Positions 36,617 through 44,278 of a DNA stretch of 64,000 bases are shown in pieces. The notes beneath the pieces are model-generated. The model was not told the DNA's origin. It saw only the letters and a list, made by a program, of their open reading frames with translations, and ran no database searches. A program made the translations under genes and the position numbers. The stretch covers positions 62,001-126,000 of the forward strand of contig NZ_JBDLLU010000004.1 in assembly GCF_039749495.1 (NCBI RefSeq), given 5' to 3'. Source of the DNA: Dehalogenimonas sp. THU2. GTDB taxonomy: Bacteria; Chloroflexota; Dehalococcoidia; Dehalococcoidales; Dehalococcoidaceae. Position 1 is the first letter of the stretch. Each line of letters begins with the position of its first letter.

Positions 36617-37372
36617 GTGATCACCGCCGGGCTGGATGTCGGCTCGCGCACCATCAAGCTGGTGCTCTTCGAGAACGAGGTGTCTCATCGTGCCGTCATC
36701 GACAGCGGTCTGAAACCGGTGGAGCGCTGCCGCAGGCTGCTGGACGGGAGATCGTTCGATAAACTGGTAGTGACCGGCTACGGCCGTGACCTGGTGGCGC
36801 CGGAGCTTTCCGGCGCCACCATCTCCGAGATCTCCGCCCAGGCCGCCGCCGTTCGGTATCTTTATCCCGACGCCGGCAGCGTCATCGATATCGGCGGGCA
36901 GGACTCCAAGGTCATCCGGCTGAACGACAAGGGTGGCGTACTGAAGTTCGAGATGAACGACCGCTGCGCCGCCGGCACCGGCAAGTTCCTGGAGATCATG
37001 GCACGGGCACTGGAGCTGAACATCGATGAGTTCGCCAAAACCGCCCTTGAAGCTGAACGCTCGGTGACTCTGAACTCGCTTTGCACTGTCTTCGCCGAGA
37101 GCGAGGTCGTTTCCCTTATCAACAAGGGCGAGGACGCCCACGCTATCGCCCTGGGCTTGCATCAGTCCGTGGCCAGCCGCCTGACCTCCATGGCTAAACG
37201 GGTGGGGGTGGCGGAAAGGCTGGTCTTTGCCGGCGGCGGCGCCATGAACCCGTGCCTGGTAAAATTACTTGAATCAAGGCTCGGTCTCAAGATGACCGTG
37301 CCGGAAGACCCTCAAATCACCGCGGCGCTGGGCGCCGCCATCATTGCTGCTAACGGTAAACATAAGGAGTAG
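36617..37372 (+). CDS. BadF/BadG/BcrA/BcrD-type ATPase, activator of the dehydratase-like protein
   Basis: 251 residues with an actin-like ATPase fold: GLDVGSRTIKLVLF (phosphate 1), DIGGQDSKVIRL (phosphate 2), and the [4Fe-4S] cysteines in MNDRCAAGTGKFLE and TLNSLCTVFAESEV that a homodimer would share. It hydrolyses ATP to push electrons to very low potential into its partner. GTG start after GTAAG. Placement behind the dehydratase-like gene fits the DCCP/DCCR pair. Confidence 0.93.
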   Translation: MITAGLDVGSRTIKLVLFENEVSHRAVIDSGLKPVERCRRLLDGRSFDKLVVTGYGRDLVAPELSGATISEISAQAAAVRYLYPDAGSVIDIGGQDSKVIRLNDKGGVLKFEMNDRCAAGTGKFLEIMARALELNIDEFAKTALEAERSVTLNSLCTVFAESEVVSLINKGEDAHAIALGLHQSVASRLTSMAKRVGVAERLVFAGGGAMNPCLVKLLESRLGLKMTVPEDPQITAALGAAIIAANGKHKE

Positions 37373-37376
37373 AGAT

Positions 37377-37958
37377 ATGCCTGAGATCATCGACGCCCGC
37401 GCCAAACCCTGCCCGCAACCGGTGCTGTTAGCCGGCAGTGCCATCAAGACGTCGGACGAGGTCGTCATCATCGTCGATAACGTGGTGGCCCGGCAGAACG
37501 TAGCCAAATTCGCTAAAAGCCAGGGTTGCGGTGTCACCGTCGAAGAAAAGGATGACGGTATCTACCTGCACCTGAAACGGGAGGCGGCAGCCTGCCAGCC
37601 GATGGCCGAACCGTCGCAGGGCGGGATCGTCGTCTTTATCGGTTCCGACATCGTCGGCAGGGGCGAGAATATTGAACTGGGCAAACTGCTGATGCAGAGC
37701 TTCCTGAATACGCTTCAGTCCCTGCCTAACCGGGCGGAGAGCATCATCTTTATGAACAATGGCGTCAAACTGGTGGTTGAGGACTCGCATGTCCTGGGTG
37801 AGCTCAAGCAACTGGCCGAGGCCGGGGTGGAACTTCTGGCCTGCGGCACATGCCTTTCACGCCTGGGGTTGTCGGACAGGGTGGGGGTGGGGCAGGTGTC
37901 CAACATGTTTACGATTGCCGATACGATGACGCGGGCGGGGAAGGTCATAAGTCTCTAG
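37377..37958 (+). CDS. yedF: YedF, sulfurtransferase-like selenium metabolism protein
   Basis: 193 residues from the ATG at 37377 (AAGGAGTAGAGAT). The N-terminal TusA/SirA domain has DARAKPCPQPVLLAG with the CPxP cysteine; a C-terminal DsrE-like domain (~85-193) has VVFIGSDIVGRGENIELGKLLMQSF and LLACGTCLSRLGL. YedF is found mostly in selenium-using anaerobes and is annotated as a selenium metabolism protein, though its reaction is not established. It is 4 bp after the activator gene and so co-translated. Confidence 0.9.
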   Translation: MPEIIDARAKPCPQPVLLAGSAIKTSDEVVIIVDNVVARQNVAKFAKSQGCGVTVEEKDDGIYLHLKREAAACQPMAEPSQGGIVVFIGSDIVGRGENIELGKLLMQSFLNTLQSLPNRAESIIFMNNGVKLVVEDSHVLGELKQLAEAGVELLACGTCLSRLGLSDRVGVGQVSNMFTIADTMTRAGKVISL

Positions 37959-38025
37959 TCGGCAACATCCAGTTCGGTGCTCGGGAAGACTCGGTCGTGT
38001 GGTCCGACCGGGCAGGTTATTGTTC

Positions 38026-38075
38026 TTGACCCACCGTACCCCACCTTGTTACAATGCCCCCTGAACGATCGTTCA
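38026..38075 (+). promoter_or_regulatory. crotonase/hydroxyacyl-CoA dehydrogenase promoter with palindromic operator
   Basis: TTGACC and TACAAT are 18 bp apart. The perfect 14-bp palindrome TGAACGATCGTTCA (38062-38075) lies at the expected transcription start, a position for repression, and has the look of a TetR/FadR-class site. The regulator is not in the window. Confidence 0.7.
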
Positions 38076-38091
38076 ACGAGTGTGCGAATAG

Positions 38092-38853
38092 ATGACTATC
38101 GATTACAAAACAGAAGGCCCCGTCGCCATCATCACCCTGAACCGGCCGGAGGTCTATAACGCCATGGACATGGACAGCGTCCGGTCCCTGGCCGAGGCTG
38201 TGGAACGGTTCGAAGCGGACATTGAATTAAAGGTGGCTATCATCACCGGCACCGGCAAGGCTTTCTGCGCCGGGGCTGACATACGGGAAACCCTGCCCTA
38301 CATGAAAGAGCACGGCATGGACAATTTTCCGGCCTTGCCGACGCGCGGCATGACCGTCACCAAGCCACTCATCGCCGCCGTCAACGGCATCGCCTTGGGT
38401 GGCGGGCTGGAGCTGGCGTTGGCTTGTGATATCCGCATCGCCGCCGCTAACGCCAAATTCGGACTGCCGGAAGTGAACCTGGGTCTTATCCCGGGTTGGG
38501 GCGGCACCCAGCGACTGCCGCGCCTCATAGGCAGCGGACGGGCGGCGGAGATGCTCTTTACCGGTCAGCCAGTCAACGCGGAACAGGCGGAACGGATAGG
38601 ACTGGTCAATAAAGTCGTTCCCGGCGATGAGCTAATGACGGCGGCGCTGGATATGGCAAGAGTCATCGCCGAAAAGGCACCGCTGGCGGTGCGTTATGCC
38701 AAGGAAGCGCTACGGCGGGGTGAGAATCTGCCGCTGGAACTGGCGCTCGATGTAGAGGCCGAATTGGAAGACACGGTCATGCAAACCGCCGATCACGACG
38801 AAGGCGTCAAAGCGTTCCTGGAGAAAAGAACACCCGAATTCGAGGGCAGATAG
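38092..38853 (+). CDS. Enoyl-CoA hydratase/isomerase family (crotonase)
   Basis: 253 residues. The oxyanion-hole and catalytic regions are FCAGADIRET, NGIALGGGLELALACD (first Glu) and FGLPEVNLGLIPGWGGTQRLPR (second Glu). It hydrates enoyl-CoA, probably crotonyl-CoA given the hydroxybutyryl-CoA-type dehydrogenase next door. Thiolase and acyl-CoA dehydrogenase are not adjacent. Confidence 0.94.
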   Translation: MTIDYKTEGPVAIITLNRPEVYNAMDMDSVRSLAEAVERFEADIELKVAIITGTGKAFCAGADIRETLPYMKEHGMDNFPALPTRGMTVTKPLIAAVNGIALGGGLELALACDIRIAAANAKFGLPEVNLGLIPGWGGTQRLPRLIGSGRAAEMLFTGQPVNAEQAERIGLVNKVVPGDELMTAALDMARVIAEKAPLAVRYAKEALRRGENLPLELALDVEAELEDTVMQTADHDEGVKAFLEKRTPEFEGR

Positions 38854-38861
38854 AGTTAGAT

Positions 38862-39716
38862 ATGAAAATTAAAAAGGTCGGCGTCGTGGGGTTTACCGGT
38901 GTCATGGGCGCCGGGATCGTGCAGCTTTGTGCTCAATCCGGGTATGAAGTGGTCGGTTACTCACGCGACCCGGAGCGGACCCGCAAAGCCCTGGCCGTCA
39001 TCGAGAAACACTTAGGCCGGCTGGTCGATAAAGAGAAGATCACCGCGGAGGACAAAGCGGCTGCCCTTTCCCGTATCAGCGCCACCGATGAGATGAACGG
39101 TCTGGCGGCTTGCGACCTGGTCATCGAAAGCGCTGTTGAGGACATGAACCTCAAAAAGAGCGTGTTTACCGAACTGGACGGTGTGTGTCGGCCGGACGCT
39201 ATCCTTGCGACCAACACCTCGTCCTTGTCCATCATCGACCTAGCCATGGCGACGCGGCGCCCGAACCAGGTGCTGGGGTTGCACTTTTTCAACCCGGCGC
39301 CGCTAATGCCGCTGCTAGAAGTGGTGAAAACCATCGCCACGTCCGATGAGACTTTAGAAGCCGGTAAAGCCTTTGGTGAGTCGCTGGGAAAAACGATCAT
39401 CGTCGCCCGCGACGCACCGGGCTACATCGTCAACACCTTGCTGATTCCGTACCTGCTGAATGCCATCCGCATGCTGGACCGTGGGCAGGCTGGTCATGAG
39501 GATATCGACACCGCCATCAAAGCCGGTTTGAACTATCCCATGGGGCCGCTTCAGGTGGCGGACTATATCGGGCTGGATTCCCTGCTTTTTATCGCCAATA
39601 TCATGTACGAGGAATCCAAGGAGCCGCAGTACGCCGCGCCGCCATTGCTCAAGAAGATGGTGACAGCGGGGTGGCTGGGAAGAAAATCCGGCAAGGGCTT
39701 TTACGAATACCGGTAA
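38862..39716 (+). CDS. 3-hydroxyacyl-CoA dehydrogenase (3-hydroxybutyryl-CoA type)
   Basis: 284 residues, the single-domain bacterial length. GVVGFTGVMGAGIVQLCAQ is the NAD loop, one residue longer than the usual GxGxMGxGI. The catalytic His lies in LGLHFFNPAPLMPLLEVV with its Glu partner nearby, and TNTSSLSI and DAPGYIVNTLL are conserved. It oxidises 3-hydroxybutyryl-CoA or runs the reverse. Eight bases follow the crotonase stop. Confidence 0.94.
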   Translation: MKIKKVGVVGFTGVMGAGIVQLCAQSGYEVVGYSRDPERTRKALAVIEKHLGRLVDKEKITAEDKAAALSRISATDEMNGLAACDLVIESAVEDMNLKKSVFTELDGVCRPDAILATNTSSLSIIDLAMATRRPNQVLGLHFFNPAPLMPLLEVVKTIATSDETLEAGKAFGESLGKTIIVARDAPGYIVNTLLIPYLLNAIRMLDRGQAGHEDIDTAIKAGLNYPMGPLQVADYIGLDSLLFIANIMYEESKEPQYAAPPLLKKMVTAGWLGRKSGKGFYEYR

Positions 39717-39827
39717 ATAACCAAGTTACAAGATACAATAACCATTCATGGTGAGCCATTCACGGTGAACCAAACAAGCACCAAATAACCAGAATCAAAG
39801 ATACCGTTCGTATTGTCAATGATGATG

Positions 39828-40217
39828 CTATTTGAAATGCTTTAATTCTCTTTTTATCAGTTCTGTCGCGATGCCAAAGGCTTTCACCCTGCGTATGGCC
39901 AGAGTATGCTGCGAAGTGCCTGTTTCGAATTTAGGCTGTACTTTCTCAACCCTGGTGATCGCTGAGATTATAGACTGAAGAGCTTCTTCCAATTCTGCTT
40001 TCCCATAGCTGCTTCCAACAGAGCCTTCTGTAGTACTCGTTCCCGATTCTTGATTTATCAACTCTACAGCGATGTAATATGCCTTTATTCCTCGGACAGT
40101 CATCGAATGCTGGAAAGTACCTGCTTTCAATTTCAGTTGTACTTTTTCGCTCTTACTGATCGTTGAAACAATCGCCCGGAGAGCTTCTTCTAATTCGTCT
40201 TTCGAAAAAGTAGCCAT
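39828..40217 (-). CDS. Hypothetical protein made of two tandem repeats
   Basis: 129 residues from the ATG at 40217, behind AAAGGACG. Residues ~5-52 and ~73-120 are two copies of the same unit: KDELEEALRAIVSTISKSEK against KAELEEALQSIISAITRVEK, and each ends in an IKAYYIAVELI/VKAFGIATELI helix, with a Ser/Thr/Gly linker between. Fold predicted as two small helix-strand-helix modules. No family recognised. Composition is more AT-rich than its neighbours. Confidence 0.75.
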   Translation of the reverse strand: MATFSKDELEEALRAIVSTISKSEKVQLKLKAGTFQHSMTVRGIKAYYIAVELINQESGTSTTEGSVGSSYGKAELEEALQSIISAITRVEKVQPKFETGTSQHTLAIRRVKAFGIATELIKRELKHFK

Positions 40218-40339
40218 GAATAGTACGTCCTTTGATAATCGGAAATTAGTGGGCCCGCTGAACAAACCGTCTTCAACCCCATGCCAGCCCTTGGGTTGGG
40301 ATTTCTGAGTGATTCGGTTTTCAGCTTGGAGCGGAGCGA

Positions 40340-40395
40340 GAGTTAAGGTACCCCCTCACCTAACCTCTCCCCGTTGGGGAGAGGAAATTTTGAGT
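40340..40395. repeat. Interspersed GC-rich repeat
   Basis: GGTACCCCCTCACC, CCTCTCCCCGTTGGGGAGAGG, a hairpin like those at 9.3 and 24.0 kb. Confidence 0.6.
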
Positions 40396-40432
40396 AATTC
40401 CGATAGGCTAGTGTTTTAAATTACTCTAACCG

Positions 40433-40735
40433 TCATGCGAGTTCCCAGAAATGGTGTAAAACTTCAGGGTTATCGGTGGACAGGTAATTGCTGATCCGGT
40501 TGTCCACGTCGGGACAGAAGGCTAAGCGCCACTTGGCCGCCTGACCGGATGTCGGTGATCCTTTGCCGTTCTCCCATTCGAGGAGTTTCCGTTCCGAAAC
40601 TCCCACGGCCGCGGCGATCTCCGCTGGAGACCGGCCCAGGGATTCTCTGAGATGTCCTAATGACGCACCGTCACCGGTCTTGACCAGGACGATCATGCCG
40701 CTGACAGAACTATAAGTCTGCGTTTCGAGTGACAT
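40433..40735 (-). CDS. XRE-family helix-turn-helix protein
   Basis: 100 residues. Residues ~24-65 form a lambda-repressor-like HTH (LRESLGRSPAEIAAAVGVSERKLLEWENGKG). A short N-terminal strand region and a C-terminal tail (DNPEVLHHFWELA) flank it; the tail could dimerise. Target unknown; it is divergent from the TauE-like gene and might control it. Confidence 0.82.
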   Translation of the reverse strand: MSLETQTYSSVSGMIVLVKTGDGASLGHLRESLGRSPAEIAAAVGVSERKLLEWENGKGSPTSGQAAKWRLAFCPDVDNRISNYLSTDNPEVLHHFWELA

Positions 40736-40905
40736 CCATGTTTCCGATTCTGACCTATTGGCAACTAAGAAAACTATATAATATTACGCTTCGAAACTAT
40801 TGAGTTCAAGTAATCAGGCACATGCATTGCTGGCAAAATGATATCGACGGTCGTATACTGTGCCAAATATATGCAACACCAATTAGCTAAGGCTTTCGCT
40901 TAATC

Positions 40906-41691
40906 ATGGGCGAATCATTAATCGACGGCGGCTGGCTGCTGCCAATCGCCCTGATCGCCATCGGCATTCTTGTCGGAACTTACGGCACACTTATAGGCGT
41001 CGGTGGTGCGTTGATACTGGTTCCTGCGCTTTTCTGGCTTTATCCTGACGCCAGCCCTCAGATAATTACTGGTATTTCACTGGTGATCGTCCTGGTCAAC
41101 GCTCTCGGCGGCACCTACGCCTATGCGAGGCAGCGGCGGATTGACTACCGGAAAGGCACCTATTTCGCCCTGGCGACCATCCCCGGGGTGATCCTCGGCG
41201 TGATGACTCTCCAGTTCATCCCCCGCACCACCTTCGCCCTGATCTTCGGGCTGGTGCTGATGGCGGTGGCTGCCTTTATCTCACTCCGCTCGGAACCCAG
41301 GTATGCCACGGAGGGTGACGGCAACTATCGTCGCCGTCTGGCGGCCGGGGTGACGCTGAGCCTGGGTGTGGGCTACCTCGCGGGGCTGCTGGGTATCGGC
41401 GGCGGCATCATCCATGTTCCGGTGCTGGTCTACATCATGTGTTTTCCGGCGCATATCGCTACCGCCACATCCATTTTCATCCTGGTTTTCACCGCGCTGG
41501 CGGGCAGCCTGACTCATCTTGTTCAGGGCAGTTACGGCCAGGACTGGAGTATTATCCTGCTGCTGGCCGCCGGGGTCATGGCGGGGTCTCAATTGGGCGC
41601 CAGGTTGTCGCGGCGGGTGCATGGCAAGATCCTGATACGCCTTCTCGCGATTGCCCTCGTCGTGACGGGGCTGCGTCTGGTGATGAGTTGA
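40906..41691 (+). CDS. TauE/SafE family membrane exporter
   Basis: 261 residues with eight predicted helices and both internal signatures of the family: GTYGTLIGVGGALILVPAL near the N-terminus and GYLAGLLGIGGGIIHVPVL in the second half. Members export sulfite or other sulfonate-derived anions. No neighbouring sulfur gene identifies the substrate. Confidence 0.92.
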   Translation: MGESLIDGGWLLPIALIAIGILVGTYGTLIGVGGALILVPALFWLYPDASPQIITGISLVIVLVNALGGTYAYARQRRIDYRKGTYFALATIPGVILGVMTLQFIPRTTFALIFGLVLMAVAAFISLRSEPRYATEGDGNYRRRLAAGVTLSLGVGYLAGLLGIGGGIIHVPVLVYIMCFPAHIATATSIFILVFTALAGSLTHLVQGSYGQDWSIILLLAAGVMAGSQLGARLSRRVHGKILIRLLAIALVVTGLRLVMS

Positions 41692-41778
41692 TTGACTCTT
41701 GTTCGCCTTGCCGTGCCATCGCGGCCGACTTGTGCTAAAATTAGCTCACTCAAATCACCGGCCGGCGAGGCATCCGAC

Positions 41779-42747
41779 ATGGCGATTATTCCGAATTCTA
41801 AATCGATAAAGAACGCGCCCAAGGCGCCCGAAACCGTGATAGAACAAGTTTCTCTCGGGGATCTGACGTGGATCAATATCGAGAAGCCTACCGATACCGA
41901 AATATCGCATCTGGCGGCGAATTATTCCTTCCACCCCCTCGACCTCGATGACGTGCTGTCCAAACGGCAGCGCCCGAAAATCGATGAATACAAGGACTAT
42001 CTGTTCTTCGTGTTCCATTTTCCTGTCTATAACAAGACGGAGCGCCTGCTCATGCCGTCCCAGGTCTCTGTCTTCGTCGGCGCCAATTACATCATCACCC
42101 TGCACGCCGGGAATTTAAAGCCGCTGTCGAAACTGTTCCGGGAGTGCGAGATCGACGTAGAGTCCCGTAATGAATATCTCAGTCACGGACCGGGATACCT
42201 TCTCTACCGTATCGTCGACCGGTTGGTGGACTACTGTCAGCCTATCGTCAGCAAGATACTCGACAACATGGACACCATCGAGGACGAGATATTCGCTCGG
42301 CGCCGCACCGGCACGGTGCGAGATATATCCGTTCTGCGCAGGGACATCATCACCTTCCGCCGCACTATCTGGCCGATGCGCACTGTGGCCACCAGTCTGG
42401 AACCGAAACTGCGGCGCTATACCGATCACGATATGGGCGTCTACTTTGGCGATCTTATCGATCACGTGGACAAGATCTGGGACAGCCTGGACGAATGCAA
42501 GGAAGTTATCGAGGGTCTTTCGGCCACCTACGACTCGATGTCCTACAACAACTATAACTCCGGTATCCGCACGCTTACCATCTTCGCCACCATCACCCTG
42601 CCCGCCCTCATCGTGGCCAGCGTTTACGGTATGAACATTCCGCTGCCTTTTCAGGACACGGAACATTCCTTCATCATCGTGGCGGGCATCACCCTGGGAT
42701 TATCCATGCTCACAGCGCTTATCCTCCGGCGGCTTAAAATAATCTAA
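41779..42747 (+). CDS. CorA family divalent cation transporter
   Basis: 322 residues from the ATG at 41779; a longer frame from TTG 41692 exists. The N-terminal cytoplasmic domain (~1-250) is charged and helical, and the C-terminus has two helices with the YGMNIPLPF (GMN) motif after the first. CorA channels pass Mg2+ or Co2+/Ni2+. Confidence 0.94.
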   Translation: MAIIPNSKSIKNAPKAPETVIEQVSLGDLTWINIEKPTDTEISHLAANYSFHPLDLDDVLSKRQRPKIDEYKDYLFFVFHFPVYNKTERLLMPSQVSVFVGANYIITLHAGNLKPLSKLFRECEIDVESRNEYLSHGPGYLLYRIVDRLVDYCQPIVSKILDNMDTIEDEIFARRRTGTVRDISVLRRDIITFRRTIWPMRTVATSLEPKLRRYTDHDMGVYFGDLIDHVDKIWDSLDECKEVIEGLSATYDSMSYNNYNSGIRTLTIFATITLPALIVASVYGMNIPLPFQDTEHSFIIVAGITLGLSMLTALILRRLKII

Positions 42748-42770
42748 TTTCCGGAAAGGATCCCCAGTCA

Positions 42771-43451
42771 TTGAACACCGTTTCCTATCGCCTTATCGTC
42801 GTTGCCGCCCTGTTCGTCACGGCGCTCATCACGGCTAACATCATCGCTGTGAAACTGATCGCCGTGGGTTCCGACATCGTGCTGCCCGCCGCTATCCTGG
42901 TATTTCCCTTGAGCTACATCATCGGCGATATCCTGACCGAGGTTTACGGCTTCGCCTGGGCCCGGCGCGTCATCTGGCTGGGGTTCATGTGCAACCTCCT
43001 CTTCGTTTTCTTTGCCTGGATCGGCGGCCTGCTGCCCGGCGCCTCGTTCTGGGGCGGTCAGGCGGCTTATGAGACCATCCTGGGCTACACGCCGCGCCTG
43101 CTGCTGGCCTCGTTCTGTGGTTACCTTATCGGCAGTTTCTCCAACGCCGCCATCATGTCGCGGATGAAGATACTGACCCGGGGCCGTCACCTGTGGAGCC
43201 GGACCATCGGCTCCACCGTCATCGGTGAAGGTCTGGATTCCGCGGTTTTCATTACCATCGCTTTCATCGGCACGCCGGCCTTCGCGCCCATCTTCATCGT
43301 CTATCACTGGGCGGCCAAGACGATGATCGAAGTGGTGGCTACGCCGGTGACCTATGCCGTGGTCAACTATCTTAAAGGCGTGGAACAAGTGGATACTTTC
43401 GATGTCGGCGTCAGCCTCAACCCCTTCGGATTGGCCGAGGCTAAGACTTGA
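42771..43451 (+). CDS. Queuosine precursor transporter (YhhQ-like)
   Basis: 226 residues, six predicted helices. Conserved DUF165 elements: NIIAVKLIAVGSDIVLPAAILVFPLSYIIGDILTEVYG and the central FSNAAIMSRMK. The family imports preQ0/preQ1 for tRNA queuosine. TTG start behind GGAAAGGATC. Its end overlaps the next gene's TTG start. Confidence 0.93.
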   Translation: MNTVSYRLIVVAALFVTALITANIIAVKLIAVGSDIVLPAAILVFPLSYIIGDILTEVYGFAWARRVIWLGFMCNLLFVFFAWIGGLLPGASFWGGQAAYETILGYTPRLLLASFCGYLIGSFSNAAIMSRMKILTRGRHLWSRTIGSTVIGEGLDSAVFITIAFIGTPAFAPIFIVYHWAAKTMIEVVATPVTYAVVNYLKGVEQVDTFDVGVSLNPFGLAEAKT

Positions 43452-44224
43452 AACTGCGTTTTCTCGGCGCTCATAACGTCGAGACAGCCTCCACCGGCTT
43501 GGCCTGCTTATTGGTCGATGACGTTTTAGCGCTGGACGCCGGCGCCCTGACGCGGCATTTGTCACCATCCGCTATGTTCAACCTGGAGGGAGTGCTGCTG
43601 ACCCACGGTCACTACGATCATGTCCGGGACGTGCCTACCCTGGGGATGAATCTGTACCTTAATGGAAAAACCCTCGATCTTTACGGTAATGCCAAAACCA
43701 GGGAAAATTTGGCCTACTGTTTGGTGAACGGCACGATTTATTCCAAATTCTTTGAGAAACCGGCTGAGAATCCGACGTTTCGCTTCAACATCATCGAGCC
43801 GGATATGACCTTCACGGCAGGGAAGTACGAGATTCTCGCGGTCGAACTGCCGCACTCGCTGCCCGTGCTGGGCTACCAGGTGACCGATGCCGGCGGCAAA
43901 AGAATCTTCTACACCGGCGACACCGGCCCCGGCCTGTCCCAGTGTTTAAAATCGATCGCACCAGACCTGATGGTGGTGGAGGTAACTGGATCCAACAGGT
44001 TCACCGATTTCTTTTCCAGCCCGGAAGGCCAGCACCTGACGCCGGAACTGCTTCGCCGGGAACTCAAAATCTTCCAGCGTCTCAAGGGTTATCTGCCCAA
44101 GATCGCTTGCGTGCACATGAGTCCCGGTATCGAGACCGAGATCGAAGCCGAAATCGCTGCTTTGGCCGCGGAGCTGAATGCGCCTATCTACCTTGCCTGC
44201 GAGGGGATGACCGTCACTGTCTAA
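43448..44224 (+). CDS. Metallo-beta-lactamase fold hydrolase
   Basis: 258 residues. The metal motif is THGHYDHVRD (HxHxDH), with further histidines in ELPHSLPVLG, the Asp in YTGDTGPG, and His near the C-terminus (CVHMSPG). It resembles cyclic-nucleotide phosphodiesterase-like and RNase Z-like members; the substrate is unknown. TTG start overlapping the transporter stop. Confidence 0.85.
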   Translation: MKLRFLGAHNVETASTGLACLLVDDVLALDAGALTRHLSPSAMFNLEGVLLTHGHYDHVRDVPTLGMNLYLNGKTLDLYGNAKTRENLAYCLVNGTIYSKFFEKPAENPTFRFNIIEPDMTFTAGKYEILAVELPHSLPVLGYQVTDAGGKRIFYTGDTGPGLSQCLKSIAPDLMVVEVTGSNRFTDFFSSPEGQHLTPELLRRELKIFQRLKGYLPKIACVHMSPGIETEIEAEIAALAAELNAPIYLACEGMTVTV

Positions 44225-44278
44225 GTAGATCTTTCGCCTCATATTGACCTTCACCCACCCCACTGCTACACTCATTCT

